A stretch of DNA of 64,000 bases, from NCBI GenBank assembly GCA_035689115.1, contig DASSMA010000029.1:1-64000 (forward strand), in the 5' to 3' direction. Position numbers and translations under genes: made by a program. The stretch's first letter is position 1. Each line of letters opens with the position of its first letter. This stretch comes from JAHFUS01 sp035689115 (GTDB lineage Bacteria; Actinomycetota; Acidimicrobiia; Acidimicrobiales; GCA-2861595). The notes under the pieces were generated by a model that searched no databases, was not told the DNA's origin, and saw nothing but the letters and a program-made list of their open reading frames with translations. Shown piece after piece: positions 1-6,732 of this stretch.

Positions 1-1
1 C

Positions 2-247
2 TCGTACCTGATCCAGTCGGGTTGGAACCCGGCGATCGAGCACACGGAGCCGGAGAAGGCCGCCTCGAACTACTGGTACCTGTGGGAGCTCCCGCTGTTC
101 GGCGAGACGTCGGTGGACCGCGTGCTGGCCGAGCTCGACGCCTGCCACCGCGCCAACCCCGGCCACCACGTCCGCCTCCTCGGCTACGACAACTACGTGC
201 AGTCACAGGGCACGTCGTTCATCGTCTACCGGGCTGGGGCCCGCTGA
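2..247 (+). CDS. cbbS: RuBisCO small subunit, form I (3' part)
   Basis: This is the C-terminal 81 residues of the small subunit of form I ribulose-1,5-bisphosphate carboxylase/oxygenase; the 5' end lies outside the window. The visible protein contains the family signature WYLWELPLFGE followed by LDACHRANPGHHVRLLGYDNY and ends FIVYRAGAR. Small subunits cap the L8S8 holoenzyme, which is cargo of the carboxysome. The stop is 2 nt before the csoS2 ATG, so the two are certainly co-transcribed, and cbbL is expected immediately upstream. Association with cso genes indicates form IA. Identity is very secure; only the N-terminus is missing. Confidence 0.95.
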   Translation, partial: SYLIQSGWNPAIEHTEPEKAASNYWYLWELPLFGETSVDRVLAELDACHRANPGHHVRLLGYDNYVQSQGTSFIVYRAGAR

Positions 248-249
248 CC

Positions 250-2637
250 ATGGGCATGTACGCGGTCCAGACCGCCGACGCCGGTGAGCTGACCGCGCTC
301 CGCCAGGCGGCCGGCGGCGGCCGCCTCGCGGCAATGTCGCGGCGCCGCGCCGTCTCGACCGGCCAGGCCGGCCTGGGGCCGGCGCAGGAGCGGGTGCGCA
401 CCGGCGTCCGGGAGGCCGAGATCCGAGGCCCGGCGGCGACGAACGGGACGGCTCCGGCCGCCTCCAACGGTCGCGAGGCGCCCACCGCGCCGGTCGCCAC
501 CAACGGGTCGGCCCCTGTCCAGTCGGCGGCGCCGGCCACCGCGCCGGCCGCCAACGGCGCCGTGGCCGAAGCCCACGTCGGCCGTGCCCTGTCCAGGGAG
601 CGCCGCCGCCAGGTGTCGCAGGGCAAGGGGGGCCTCACCGGAGGAGCCGGCGCGCCGTTCAACGGTGGCGCCCCCGTCAACGGGCACGTGGCGCCGGCCG
701 CTGCGGCCGCCACCAACGGTTCGGCCCCTGTCCAGGCGACGGCGCCGGCCGCCAACGGCGCCGTGGCCGAGGCCCACGTCGGCCGCGCCCTGTCGCGGGA
801 GCGGCGCCGCCAGGTGTCGCAGGGCAAGCAGGGCATCGTCGGAGCCGCCGTCCCGGCACCGCCCGCTCCTGCGCCCAGCGCCCCCGCGCCCAGCGCTCCG
901 GCCGCCAACGGCGCCGTGGCCGAGGCCCATATCGGCCGCGCCCTGTCGCGGGAGCGGCGCCGCCAGGTGTCGCAGGGCAAGCAGGGCATCGTCGGAGCCG
1001 CCGTCCCGGCACCGCCCGCTCCTGCGCCCAGCGCTCCGGCGCCGGCGCCGGCCGACACCACCGACGCCGTCCGGGCCCCCACGGGCCGCCAGCAGGCCAG
1101 GGCACGCCGGGCGGAGGCGAGCCGTTACGGCGGCGCCGCGTACAGCCGGCCGCAGCGAGAGGGCCAGGTGCCGTACGCCCCGAAGGTCATCGTGTCGCCC
1201 ACCCATGGCGGCCAGCGGGTGACCGGGCTGCGGATCGGCCCCGGTGTGAGGGTCACCGGCGACGAGCCCGGCTCGGACCTCCCCGTCTCGGGCACGCAGT
1301 ACGTGGCAGCCGACGGCCCGCCCCCGCCGCCCGGCGCCGGCCGGAAGGTCGGCCTGGTGCGGACGAACCAGGGCCTCGTCGTCTCCGGCACCACCGTCCG
1401 CGGCAAGGTGCCGATCACCGGCGACGAGTTCGGTGAGCACCTCCGCATCACCGGCGAGGCCGACCAGAAGCTCGACGACGACCTCACGCCGCGCCGCGAG
1501 GGCAGCTACCAGGCGGTGCAGTTCCCGCGCCGCACCGACCCGCACGGCCAGTCGGCGGTCGGCACCAGGCTCGCGCCCCGCCCCGGGCCGGCGACCTCCG
1601 GGCAGGAAGGGCCGTGGCACCCGCTGGAGACCAGCGACGGCGGGCTGGCCGTCACCGGCACGGCCGTCGGCCGCAGCGGGCGCGTCACCGGCAACGAGGC
1701 GGGTGCCTGCCGGCCCGTCACCGGCGACCAGTACCAGGGCACCTACTCCAGCGAGTGCGGCGGCACCGGCGGCGGCACCGCGCCGGCCGCCCACGTCAAC
1801 CGGGCCCGTCTCGACCCGGTCACCGCCGGCAAGGTCACCGTGGCGCAGACGTGGGCAGGGCAGCGGGTCACCGGCCCAAGCGTGGAGCACCGCCCGAACG
1901 TCACCGGCGACGAGCCGGGGTCGTGCCACCCGCTCACCGGCACCCCCTACCAGGGCCCCTCCACCGCCTACGGCTGGTGCGAGCCCGACGAGGGCGACCT
2001 TGCCGCCCAGCGCCTGGACCCCAGGCCCGCAGGGGTGGCCGTCACCGGCAACGTCCCCATGCACGCCAAGGCCGTCACCGGCACCGAGCGCGGCCACCGC
2101 CACGCCGTCACCGGCACGCCGTACTACAGCGACCTGCGCGCCGCCGAACCGGCGGCCGACGACTGGAACGGATCGCAGGCCTTCCCCGTCGCCTGGGCCC
2201 GGCGCCTGGCCGCCGCCGACGGCGACGAGCCCGCCGCCGACACGCCGCCGGCGCCGCCCTCCACCCTGCCGGGCCGCATCACCGGGTCCTTTGCCGTCGG
2301 CGACGGCATGGTGACGGGCAACAACGAGTTCCTGTTCCGCCCCCGGGCGAACCGCGGCGAGGGCAAGCAGCCGCAGGTCACCGGCGAGGGACGCACCGAA
2401 GGCCGCACCGTCACCGGCTCGGCGTGGACGATCAACCCGCGCGTCACCGGAACCGAGGGCTACATCGCCGCCCGCCGCAACCCGAGCGAGGGTGGCGGTC
2501 ATCCCCACGGCTGGGCGGGCGCCGGCAAGTTCCGTGACAAGGCCACCCCCGGCGCCCAGCGCGAGATCGTCACCGGCCGGGCCGGCTGGAGCCCGAGCGC
2601 GGCCCGCATCACCCTGTCCGGCGGTGCCCAAGGATGA
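250..2637 (+). CDS. csoS2: Carboxysome scaffold protein CsoS2
   Basis: CsoS2 (795 aa from ATG 250) is the disordered scaffold that links RuBisCO to the alpha-carboxysome shell. The N-terminal region carries basic RuBisCO-binding N-repeats: a divergent one near residue 26 (RLAAMSRRRAVSTG) and three copies of GRALSRERRRQVSQGK starting near residues 111, 178 and 229, separated by Ala/Pro/Asn-rich linkers. The middle region has about five M-repeats built on V(T/S)G triplets with Cys- or Tyr-containing ends, for example PVTGDQY. The C-terminal domain has further VTG motifs and many Gly. The start was chosen because it follows cbbS by 2 nt; ATG 256 is an alternative. The stop overlaps the csoSCA start (ATGA). 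I did not identify a convincing frameshift site for the short isoform known in Halothiobacillus. Confidence 0.95.
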   Translation: MGMYAVQTADAGELTALRQAAGGGRLAAMSRRRAVSTGQAGLGPAQERVRTGVREAEIRGPAATNGTAPAASNGREAPTAPVATNGSAPVQSAAPATAPAANGAVAEAHVGRALSRERRRQVSQGKGGLTGGAGAPFNGGAPVNGHVAPAAAAATNGSAPVQATAPAANGAVAEAHVGRALSRERRRQVSQGKQGIVGAAVPAPPAPAPSAPAPSAPAANGAVAEAHIGRALSRERRRQVSQGKQGIVGAAVPAPPAPAPSAPAPAPADTTDAVRAPTGRQQARARRAEASRYGGAAYSRPQREGQVPYAPKVIVSPTHGGQRVTGLRIGPGVRVTGDEPGSDLPVSGTQYVAADGPPPPPGAGRKVGLVRTNQGLVVSGTTVRGKVPITGDEFGEHLRITGEADQKLDDDLTPRREGSYQAVQFPRRTDPHGQSAVGTRLAPRPGPATSGQEGPWHPLETSDGGLAVTGTAVGRSGRVTGNEAGACRPVTGDQYQGTYSSECGGTGGGTAPAAHVNRARLDPVTAGKVTVAQTWAGQRVTGPSVEHRPNVTGDEPGSCHPLTGTPYQGPSTAYGWCEPDEGDLAAQRLDPRPAGVAVTGNVPMHAKAVTGTERGHRHAVTGTPYYSDLRAAEPAADDWNGSQAFPVAWARRLAAADGDEPAADTPPAPPSTLPGRITGSFAVGDGMVTGNNEFLFRPRANRGEGKQPQVTGEGRTEGRTVTGSAWTINPRVTGTEGYIAARRNPSEGGGHPHGWAGAGKFRDKATPGAQREIVTGRAGWSPSAARITLSGGAQG
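745..1034 (+). repeat. Tandem 153-bp duplication inside csoS2
   Basis: Bases 745-881 recur at 898-1034 with only two mismatches seen by eye (cacgtc versus catatc), an offset of 153 bp or 51 codons. Each unit encodes one RuBisCO-binding N-repeat plus its Pro/Ala linker. The near-identity at DNA level, including third positions, indicates a recent in-frame duplication (or ongoing gene conversion) that increased the number of RuBisCO docking sites. Confidence 0.9.
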
Positions 2638-4178
2638 GGACCCTGTTGCAGCACGACGGGCGGTGGGTCGCGCCCTGGGACCAGGCGCCAGCCTGGCCGG
2701 GTGCGGGCTCGGTGGCCACGGTGCCGCCGGCCTCGCCCCAGGGCGACGGGTTCGGGTCGAGCCTGCCCACCGGCGGGCACCCGCTCGGCGAGCCGGCGCT
2801 CAGTGCCGCCCTGAAGCAGCGGGCCGAGGAGATCACCGCCGCCTTCGCGGCGATCGAGCCCGTGCTCCGCAGGCTGGCCCCGCGCCAGTTCGAGGACGGC
2901 TTCGCCGAGGAGGCGCACCGCCAGCTGGCCGACTCGCTGGGGGTCGACATCCCGCCCGCCGAGCTGGAGTCGTCGTGGAGCACGCCGCTCGACCTCGGCT
3001 GCGTCCACGCCCGCTGCGTGATCGGCACCTTCCGCAACCTGGTCGAGCGCCAGTTCGACCGGGACCTGGCTCTGCTCGACGAGGGCGAGAGCACCGAGGA
3101 GCTGATCCGGCGCTTCGGGTTCCATGCGGTGGACATCACCTCCTGCTCCGACGGCCGCCTTCGCGGGGCGGTCGACTTCATCCTGCGGGTGCCGCCTGCG
3201 GTGGTGGTGTGGCACGACGCGTATGCCGGCGCCGAATTCGACGTCGAGGACGCCCTGCACCGGTGGGAGGGGGTCGAGCTCCGGCGCTGGCGGGAGGGCC
3301 GGCCGAACGACGCCAGCGAGCCCACCTGCTACCTGAAGATCGGGCTCTACCACTTCAGCAGCGTCGACCCCCGCAACCAGGGCTGCGCCGCCCACGGCAG
3401 TGACGAGGTGCGCGCCGCCAGCGCCCTGCTGGCACGGCTGCGGGCCTTCGAGGGCGCGGTGGCGTCCACCCAGTGCTGCGAGGCCAAGGTGGCCACGCTG
3501 CTCGTCGGGGTCGACACCGACACCGACGCGATCCGCGTCCACGTCCCGCATGTCGCCGGCGGGGTCGACGTCGGCCGCTTCGTCTCGAGCGCCGCCCTCT
3601 ACGAGCAGACCGCGAGCCTCGGGCGGGAGGAGGCCAAGGAGTTCATCCGCCAGGCCGTCGCGGACGCCGCCGGCGTCGACGCCGCCGACGCCGCCACCGA
3701 GGGTATGCGCTGGCTCTGCGGCTACCTGCTGAAGAACAACATCGGCCAGGTCGACGCCGTGCGCAGCTGGCTCGGCGGCAGGTACACCGACTTCGGCCAC
3801 ACCGAGAAACTGCTGATCGCCGGCGACGCCGTCGACGACGTCCAGCTGCGCAACCTCGCCTTCCAGGCCCAGATGCGCACCCTCGAAGAGGGAGCCGTCG
3901 ACCTCGACATCGGCATCAAGATCCTCCGGAAGACGAATGCCGCCACCGGGGTGGCGGTGCCGGTGCTCGTGCACGTCGACTACGACGAGCGCATCCCGGG
4001 CGCCAGCGCCTCGGCGCAGGCCCGCGCCCGCCGCCTGACCGCGGCGATCGTGCACCGGTACGGCACCGAACCGGCCTCCGTCGGGCTCGTCGTCCAGGGA
4101 TTCGTGCGGGCGCGGGGCCGGTCGCACCTCGAAGCGGTCACCGACGACGCGGCGCGACCGCAGGAGGCACTGCGATGA
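2634..4178 (+). CDS. csoSCA: Carboxysomal carbonic anhydrase CsoSCA
   Basis: This 514-aa protein is the beta-like (epsilon) carbonic anhydrase inside the alpha-carboxysome that converts bicarbonate to CO2 for RuBisCO. The active-site layout matches the family. C171-x-D173-x-R175 lies in DITSCSDGR; H240 (GLYHFSS) and C251 (NQGCAAHGSD) are 11 residues apart, as in the Halothiobacillus enzyme (C173, D175, R177, H242, C253). The N-terminal ~60 residues are Pro/Gly-rich and probably disordered, the segment that in relatives tethers the enzyme to RuBisCO. The gene overlaps csoS2 by 4 nt (ATGA) and csoS4A by 4 nt. Length is normal for the family. Confidence 0.95.
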   Translation: MRTLLQHDGRWVAPWDQAPAWPGAGSVATVPPASPQGDGFGSSLPTGGHPLGEPALSAALKQRAEEITAAFAAIEPVLRRLAPRQFEDGFAEEAHRQLADSLGVDIPPAELESSWSTPLDLGCVHARCVIGTFRNLVERQFDRDLALLDEGESTEELIRRFGFHAVDITSCSDGRLRGAVDFILRVPPAVVVWHDAYAGAEFDVEDALHRWEGVELRRWREGRPNDASEPTCYLKIGLYHFSSVDPRNQGCAAHGSDEVRAASALLARLRAFEGAVASTQCCEAKVATLLVGVDTDTDAIRVHVPHVAGGVDVGRFVSSAALYEQTASLGREEAKEFIRQAVADAAGVDAADAATEGMRWLCGYLLKNNIGQVDAVRSWLGGRYTDFGHTEKLLIAGDAVDDVQLRNLAFQAQMRTLEEGAVDLDIGIKILRKTNAATGVAVPVLVHVDYDERIPGASASAQARARRLTAAIVHRYGTEPASVGLVVQGFVRARGRSHLEAVTDDAARPQEALR

Positions 4179-4474
4179 AGATCTTCCGCGTCGAGAGCAC
4201 GCTGGTCGCGACCGCCCGCATCGGCGGCCTCCAGCACCACCGGCTGCTGGTCGTCCAGGAGCGCGGGGGAGGCAAGCAGGTGGCGGTCGACCCCGTCGGC
4301 TGCAAGCCCGGTGACTGGGTCATCGCGTGCGGCAGCTCGGCGGCGCGCGACGCCGCCGGTAGCAAGGAGTACCCGAGCGATCTCACCATCGTCGGCATCA
4401 TCGACTACTGGGACGAGGACCACCCGGGTCAGGAGCGGGCGGCGAGCTCGGCCAACGGCGAGACGCGACGATGA
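4175..4474 (+). CDS. csoS4A: Carboxysome vertex pentamer CsoS4A
   Basis: This 99-aa BMV (EutN/CcmL-type) protein forms pentamers that cap the vertices of the carboxysome shell. It begins MKIFRVESTLVATARIGGL and contains the family core AVDPVGCKPGDWVIACGSSAAR followed by TIVGIIDYW. It has an acidic C-terminal tail of about 15 residues. It overlaps csoSCA (ATGA, 4175-4178) and csoS4B (ATGA, 4471-4474), so synthesis of the minor vertex proteins is translationally coupled. The A/B assignment follows gene order and is standard for cso operons. Confidence 0.93.
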   Translation: MKIFRVESTLVATARIGGLQHHRLLVVQERGGGKQVAVDPVGCKPGDWVIACGSSAARDAAGSKEYPSDLTIVGIIDYWDEDHPGQERAASSANGETRR

Positions 4475-4731
4475 ACATCCAGCGCGTCGTCAGCGACCTC
4501 GTCGCCACCCACCGCGTCGGCCCGTTGCAGGAGAAGTCGCTGCGGGTCGTCGAGGACTACAAGGGCGGCCTGGAGGTGGCGCTCGACCCCGTCGGCGCCA
4601 AGCCGGGCGACTTCGTCATCACCATCGCCACCACGGCGGCTCGCCATGCCGCGGGCGATCCGGCGATCACCACCGACCTCACCATCGGCGGGATCATCGA
4701 CCACTGGAGCGAGCAGCGCTGGCGCGACTGA
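4471..4731 (+). CDS. csoS4B: Carboxysome vertex pentamer CsoS4B
   Basis: This is the second BMV-domain vertex protein, 86 aa, starting MNIQRVVSDLVATHRVGPL. The conserved core ALDPVGAKPGDFVITIATTAAR is followed by TIGGIIDHW. It is clearly paralogous to the preceding CsoS4A but lacks the acidic tail. In characterised alpha-carboxysomes both paralogues occur at very low copy and are needed to close the shell against CO2 leakage. The start codon overlaps the csoS4A stop. Confidence 0.93.
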   Translation: MNIQRVVSDLVATHRVGPLQEKSLRVVEDYKGGLEVALDPVGAKPGDFVITIATTAARHAAGDPAITTDLTIGGIIDHWSEQRWRD

Positions 4732-4789
4732 TCCGCTTCCAATTTCCAGCTGTAGCACCCGAAGTTCGACTCACCCACGGAGGAAACTG

Positions 4790-5128
4790 ATGGCAACGAG
4801 CAATGGAAGAAACGAGGCCATGGGCATCGCCCTCGGCATGATCGAGACCCGGGGCCTCGTCCCGGCGATCGAGGCAGCCGACGCCATGACCAAGGCGTCG
4901 GAGGTGCGGCTGATCGGCCGTCAGTTCGTCGGCGGCGGCTACGTCACCGTTCTGGTCCGCGGCGAGACCGGCGCCGTCAACGCCGCCGTCCGTGCCGGTG
5001 CCGATGCCTGCGAGCGCGTGGGTGACGGCCTGGCTGCCGCCCACATCATCGCCCGGCCGCACACCGAGGTCGAGCAGATCCTTCCCACCGGTGTCACTGA
5101 CACGCAGTACTCGGGCGCGGCGAGCTGA
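4790..5128 (+). CDS. csoS1: Carboxysome major shell hexamer CsoS1
   Basis: This 112-aa single-domain BMC protein forms hexamers that tile the carboxysome facets. It reads MGIALGMIETRGLVPAIEAA, followed by the characteristic pore region FVGGGYVTV and the tail RPHTEVEQILP. It is the only csoS1 copy in the window, whereas many cso operons carry two or three. A strong Shine-Dalgarno (GGAGGAAAC, about 8 nt upstream of ATG 4790) and a 58-nt gap after csoS4B, rather than a 4-nt overlap, fit high independent expression. No csoS1D is seen here. Confidence 0.96.
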   Translation: MATSNGRNEAMGIALGMIETRGLVPAIEAADAMTKASEVRLIGRQFVGGGYVTVLVRGETGAVNAAVRAGADACERVGDGLAAAHIIARPHTEVEQILPTGVTDTQYSGAAS

Positions 5129-5139
5129 CCCAGCCGCCC

Positions 5140-5190
5140 AGGTTCGGGCCGGGTGATGGCGGCGCAGCCAGCCCGGCTGGACCCGAGCCT
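5140..5190 (+). promoter_or_regulatory. Intercistronic hairpin between csoS1 and acRAF
   Basis: AGGTTCGGGCCGGG (5140-5153) pairs with CCCGGCTGGACCCGAGCCT (5172-5190), with one T:G/C-type mismatch and a 5-nt bulge on the 3' side; no U-tract follows. It lies between the abundant shell gene and the downstream low-abundance factors, so it may act as an attenuator or an RNA 3'-end stabiliser. The function is inferred from position only. Confidence 0.5.
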
Positions 5191-5217
5191 TCCCCCTCCA
5201 TCGACAAGGAGAACGAG

Positions 5218-5493
5218 ATGACCACGGAACCCCGAGGGTCGGAGGACTGGACGGAGGTCGAGCAGCCGTCGTCGCTGTACCGCCGCTTCGAGTTCGCCGC
5301 CTACCCCGAGGCTCGAGCCTTCCTCGATCGCCTCGCCACCCTGTCGAAGGAGACCGGGCTGTATCCGGACCTGAGCTTCAGCCGCACCTACGTCAACGTC
5401 ACGGTGCATGGCCCGAGTGGGGAGGCCGTCGACGCGGAGGCACGCGAGTTCGCCGCCCGCGCCGCGGCACTCGCCACCGTCGACGCAGCGTGA
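5218..5493 (+). CDS. RuBisCO assembly factor acRAF (pterin-dehydratase-like)
   Basis: This 91-aa protein has the pterin-4a-carbinolamine-dehydratase fold signature (LYRRFEFAAYPEARAFLDRLA, then LYPDLSFSRTYVNVTV). In alpha-carboxysome operons this family lacks dehydratase function and acts as acRAF, a chaperone for assembly of form IA RuBisCO. The sequence has Tyr where the dehydratase active site normally has paired His (YPDLSFSRTYVNV), which fits a non-enzymatic role. A good ribosome site (AAGGAGAAC) precedes ATG 5218. Confidence rests on both sequence and operon position. Confidence 0.88.
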   Translation: MTTEPRGSEDWTEVEQPSSLYRRFEFAAYPEARAFLDRLATLSKETGLYPDLSFSRTYVNVTVHGPSGEAVDAEAREFAARAAALATVDAA

Positions 5494-5494
5494 C

Positions 5495-5704
5495 ATGACC
5501 CCGGCCAGGCGGCGGCAGGCCAGTCCGAAGAAGGCGGAGCCGGCGCCGGCGGCGGACGGCACCGAGGACGCTCCGACGGGGGACGCCGGTGGGGACGCCG
5601 CCCCTCCGGCGGAGGCCGCGCCGGCGGACACCGAGGACCGGGTGGCGGTGCCGTCGCCCTCGCGATCCCGCACGCTGCACCCGGAACGCATCTGGCCGGA
5701 CTGA
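5495..5704 (+). CDS. Small disordered protein, candidate McdB carboxysome-positioning factor
   Basis: This 69-aa ORF starts 2 nt after acRAF and its stop overlaps the next gene (TGATG). It is rich in Ala, Pro, Asp, Glu and basic residues, with a basic N-terminus (MTPARRRQASPKK) and an acidic centre, and is predicted to be fully disordered. Its only aromatic residue is a Trp third from the C-terminus (LHPERIWPD). McdB adaptor proteins, which work with the ParA-type ATPase McdA to space carboxysomes, are short, disordered and share little sequence beyond an invariant Trp near the C-terminus; in cso loci they sit in this operon. No McdA is adjacent in the window; it could lie upstream. The function is inferred. 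Confidence 0.45.
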   Translation: MTPARRRQASPKKAEPAPAADGTEDAPTGDAGGDAAPPAEAAPADTEDRVAVPSPSRSRTLHPERIWPD

Positions 5705-6699
5705 TGTTGCCCAGCCGCCGTCTCCCACTCGCCGGTCGCCCGGTGGTCGACGTGGCGGTCGGCGTGCTCCGCGCGCCCGACGGGAGCGTGCTGGTCGCCG
5801 AGCGCAAACCGGGCAAGGACGCGGCCGGGTTCTGGGAGCTCCCCGGCGGCCAGATCGACCCGGGTGAGAGCGCGGTCCAGGCAGCGGCGCGCGAGCTGCT
5901 CGAGGAGGTCGGCGTCCGCGCCCTCGAGCTGGCGCCGTGGCGGGTCTACGAGCACGACTTCCCGTCGAAGCGGGTGCGGTTGCACTGGTTCCACGTGCGC
6001 CGCTGGTCCGGCGAGCCCACCGGCAGGGAAGGCCAGCGGGTGGCGTGGGTGGACCCCGCCCGTCCCGCGGTCGGGCCCCTGCTGCCGAGCAACGAGATCA
6101 TCTTCACCACGCTGGCCCTCCCCGATCTGGTGGCGCAGGCCCGGGTGAAGGCGGCGCCTGGCGCGGCCGACGACCTCCTGGCCAGGATCCCGTCGCTGGC
6201 GGCCGGCGGCCTGCGGCTCCTCATCGTGCGGGCACCGCAGCTCCCGCCCGGGCAGCGCGTCCAGCTCACCCGCCGGCTGCGTGACGCCAGGCGGGGCACG
6301 CCGTTGCGGCTCCTCCTGTCCGGGACGGCGCTCGAGGCCCGCCAGGCCGGTGCCTGCGGCCTGCACAGCACCGGCGGCGCCCTGGCCGCCGCCATCGAGC
6401 GGCCGCCGACCCGCCTGTGGGCGGTATCGGTGCACAACGAGCGGGACCTCGAGCGGGGCGCTGCCCTCGGTGCCGACGTGGCCTTCGTGTCACCCGTGCT
6501 CCCCTCCGCGTCGCACCCCGGGGCCAGGACGCTCGGTTGGGACGGGCTCCGGCAGCTGGCCGCCGCCAGCCCGATCCCGGTCTACGCCCAGGGCGGGTTG
6601 GACCCCGGTGACATCGACACGGCGCGCGCCGCCGGGGCATTGGGTGTGGCGGTCGACGTGTCCCGTCTCGGCGCGGGCGTGCAAGGAAAGTCATCGTGA
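5704..6699 (+). CDS. Nudix hydrolase fused to ThiE/TenI-like domain
   Basis: This 331-aa two-domain protein has a MutT-type Nudix domain in its N-terminal half, with an intact Nudix box (GGQIDPGESAVQAAARELLE, then EVGV). Residues ~165-331 form a thiamine-phosphate-synthase-like TIM barrel (SVHNERDLERGAALGADVAF, SPVLPSASHPGA, PIPVYAQGGLDPGDI). This fusion is known from proteobacteria as MutT/TenI proteins, where the second domain is probably not a true TMP synthase. Its place at the end of a carboxysome operon, translationally coupled to the preceding small ORF, hints at repair or clean-up of a damaged phosphorylated metabolite, but the substrate is unknown. Confidence 0.85.
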   Translation: MLPSRRLPLAGRPVVDVAVGVLRAPDGSVLVAERKPGKDAAGFWELPGGQIDPGESAVQAAARELLEEVGVRALELAPWRVYEHDFPSKRVRLHWFHVRRWSGEPTGREGQRVAWVDPARPAVGPLLPSNEIIFTTLALPDLVAQARVKAAPGAADDLLARIPSLAAGGLRLLIVRAPQLPPGQRVQLTRRLRDARRGTPLRLLLSGTALEARQAGACGLHSTGGALAAAIERPPTRLWAVSVHNERDLERGAALGADVAFVSPVLPSASHPGARTLGWDGLRQLAAASPIPVYAQGGLDPGDIDTARAAGALGVAVDVSRLGAGVQGKSS

Positions 6700-6732
6700 C
6701 CCGGCGCGTCGCGGGGTAGGAGCCTCGGCGAG

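Noticed and set aside
226..2631. 801-aa open frame on the - strand opposite csoS2
   Set aside because: It is a composition shadow of the high-GC, repeat-rich csoS2; the product is Gly/Ala/Arg-rich low-complexity with no family resemblance.
250..2637. Programmed frameshift producing a short CsoS2 isoform
   Set aside because: I could not point to a convincing slippery heptamer with a downstream structure, so no claim is made.
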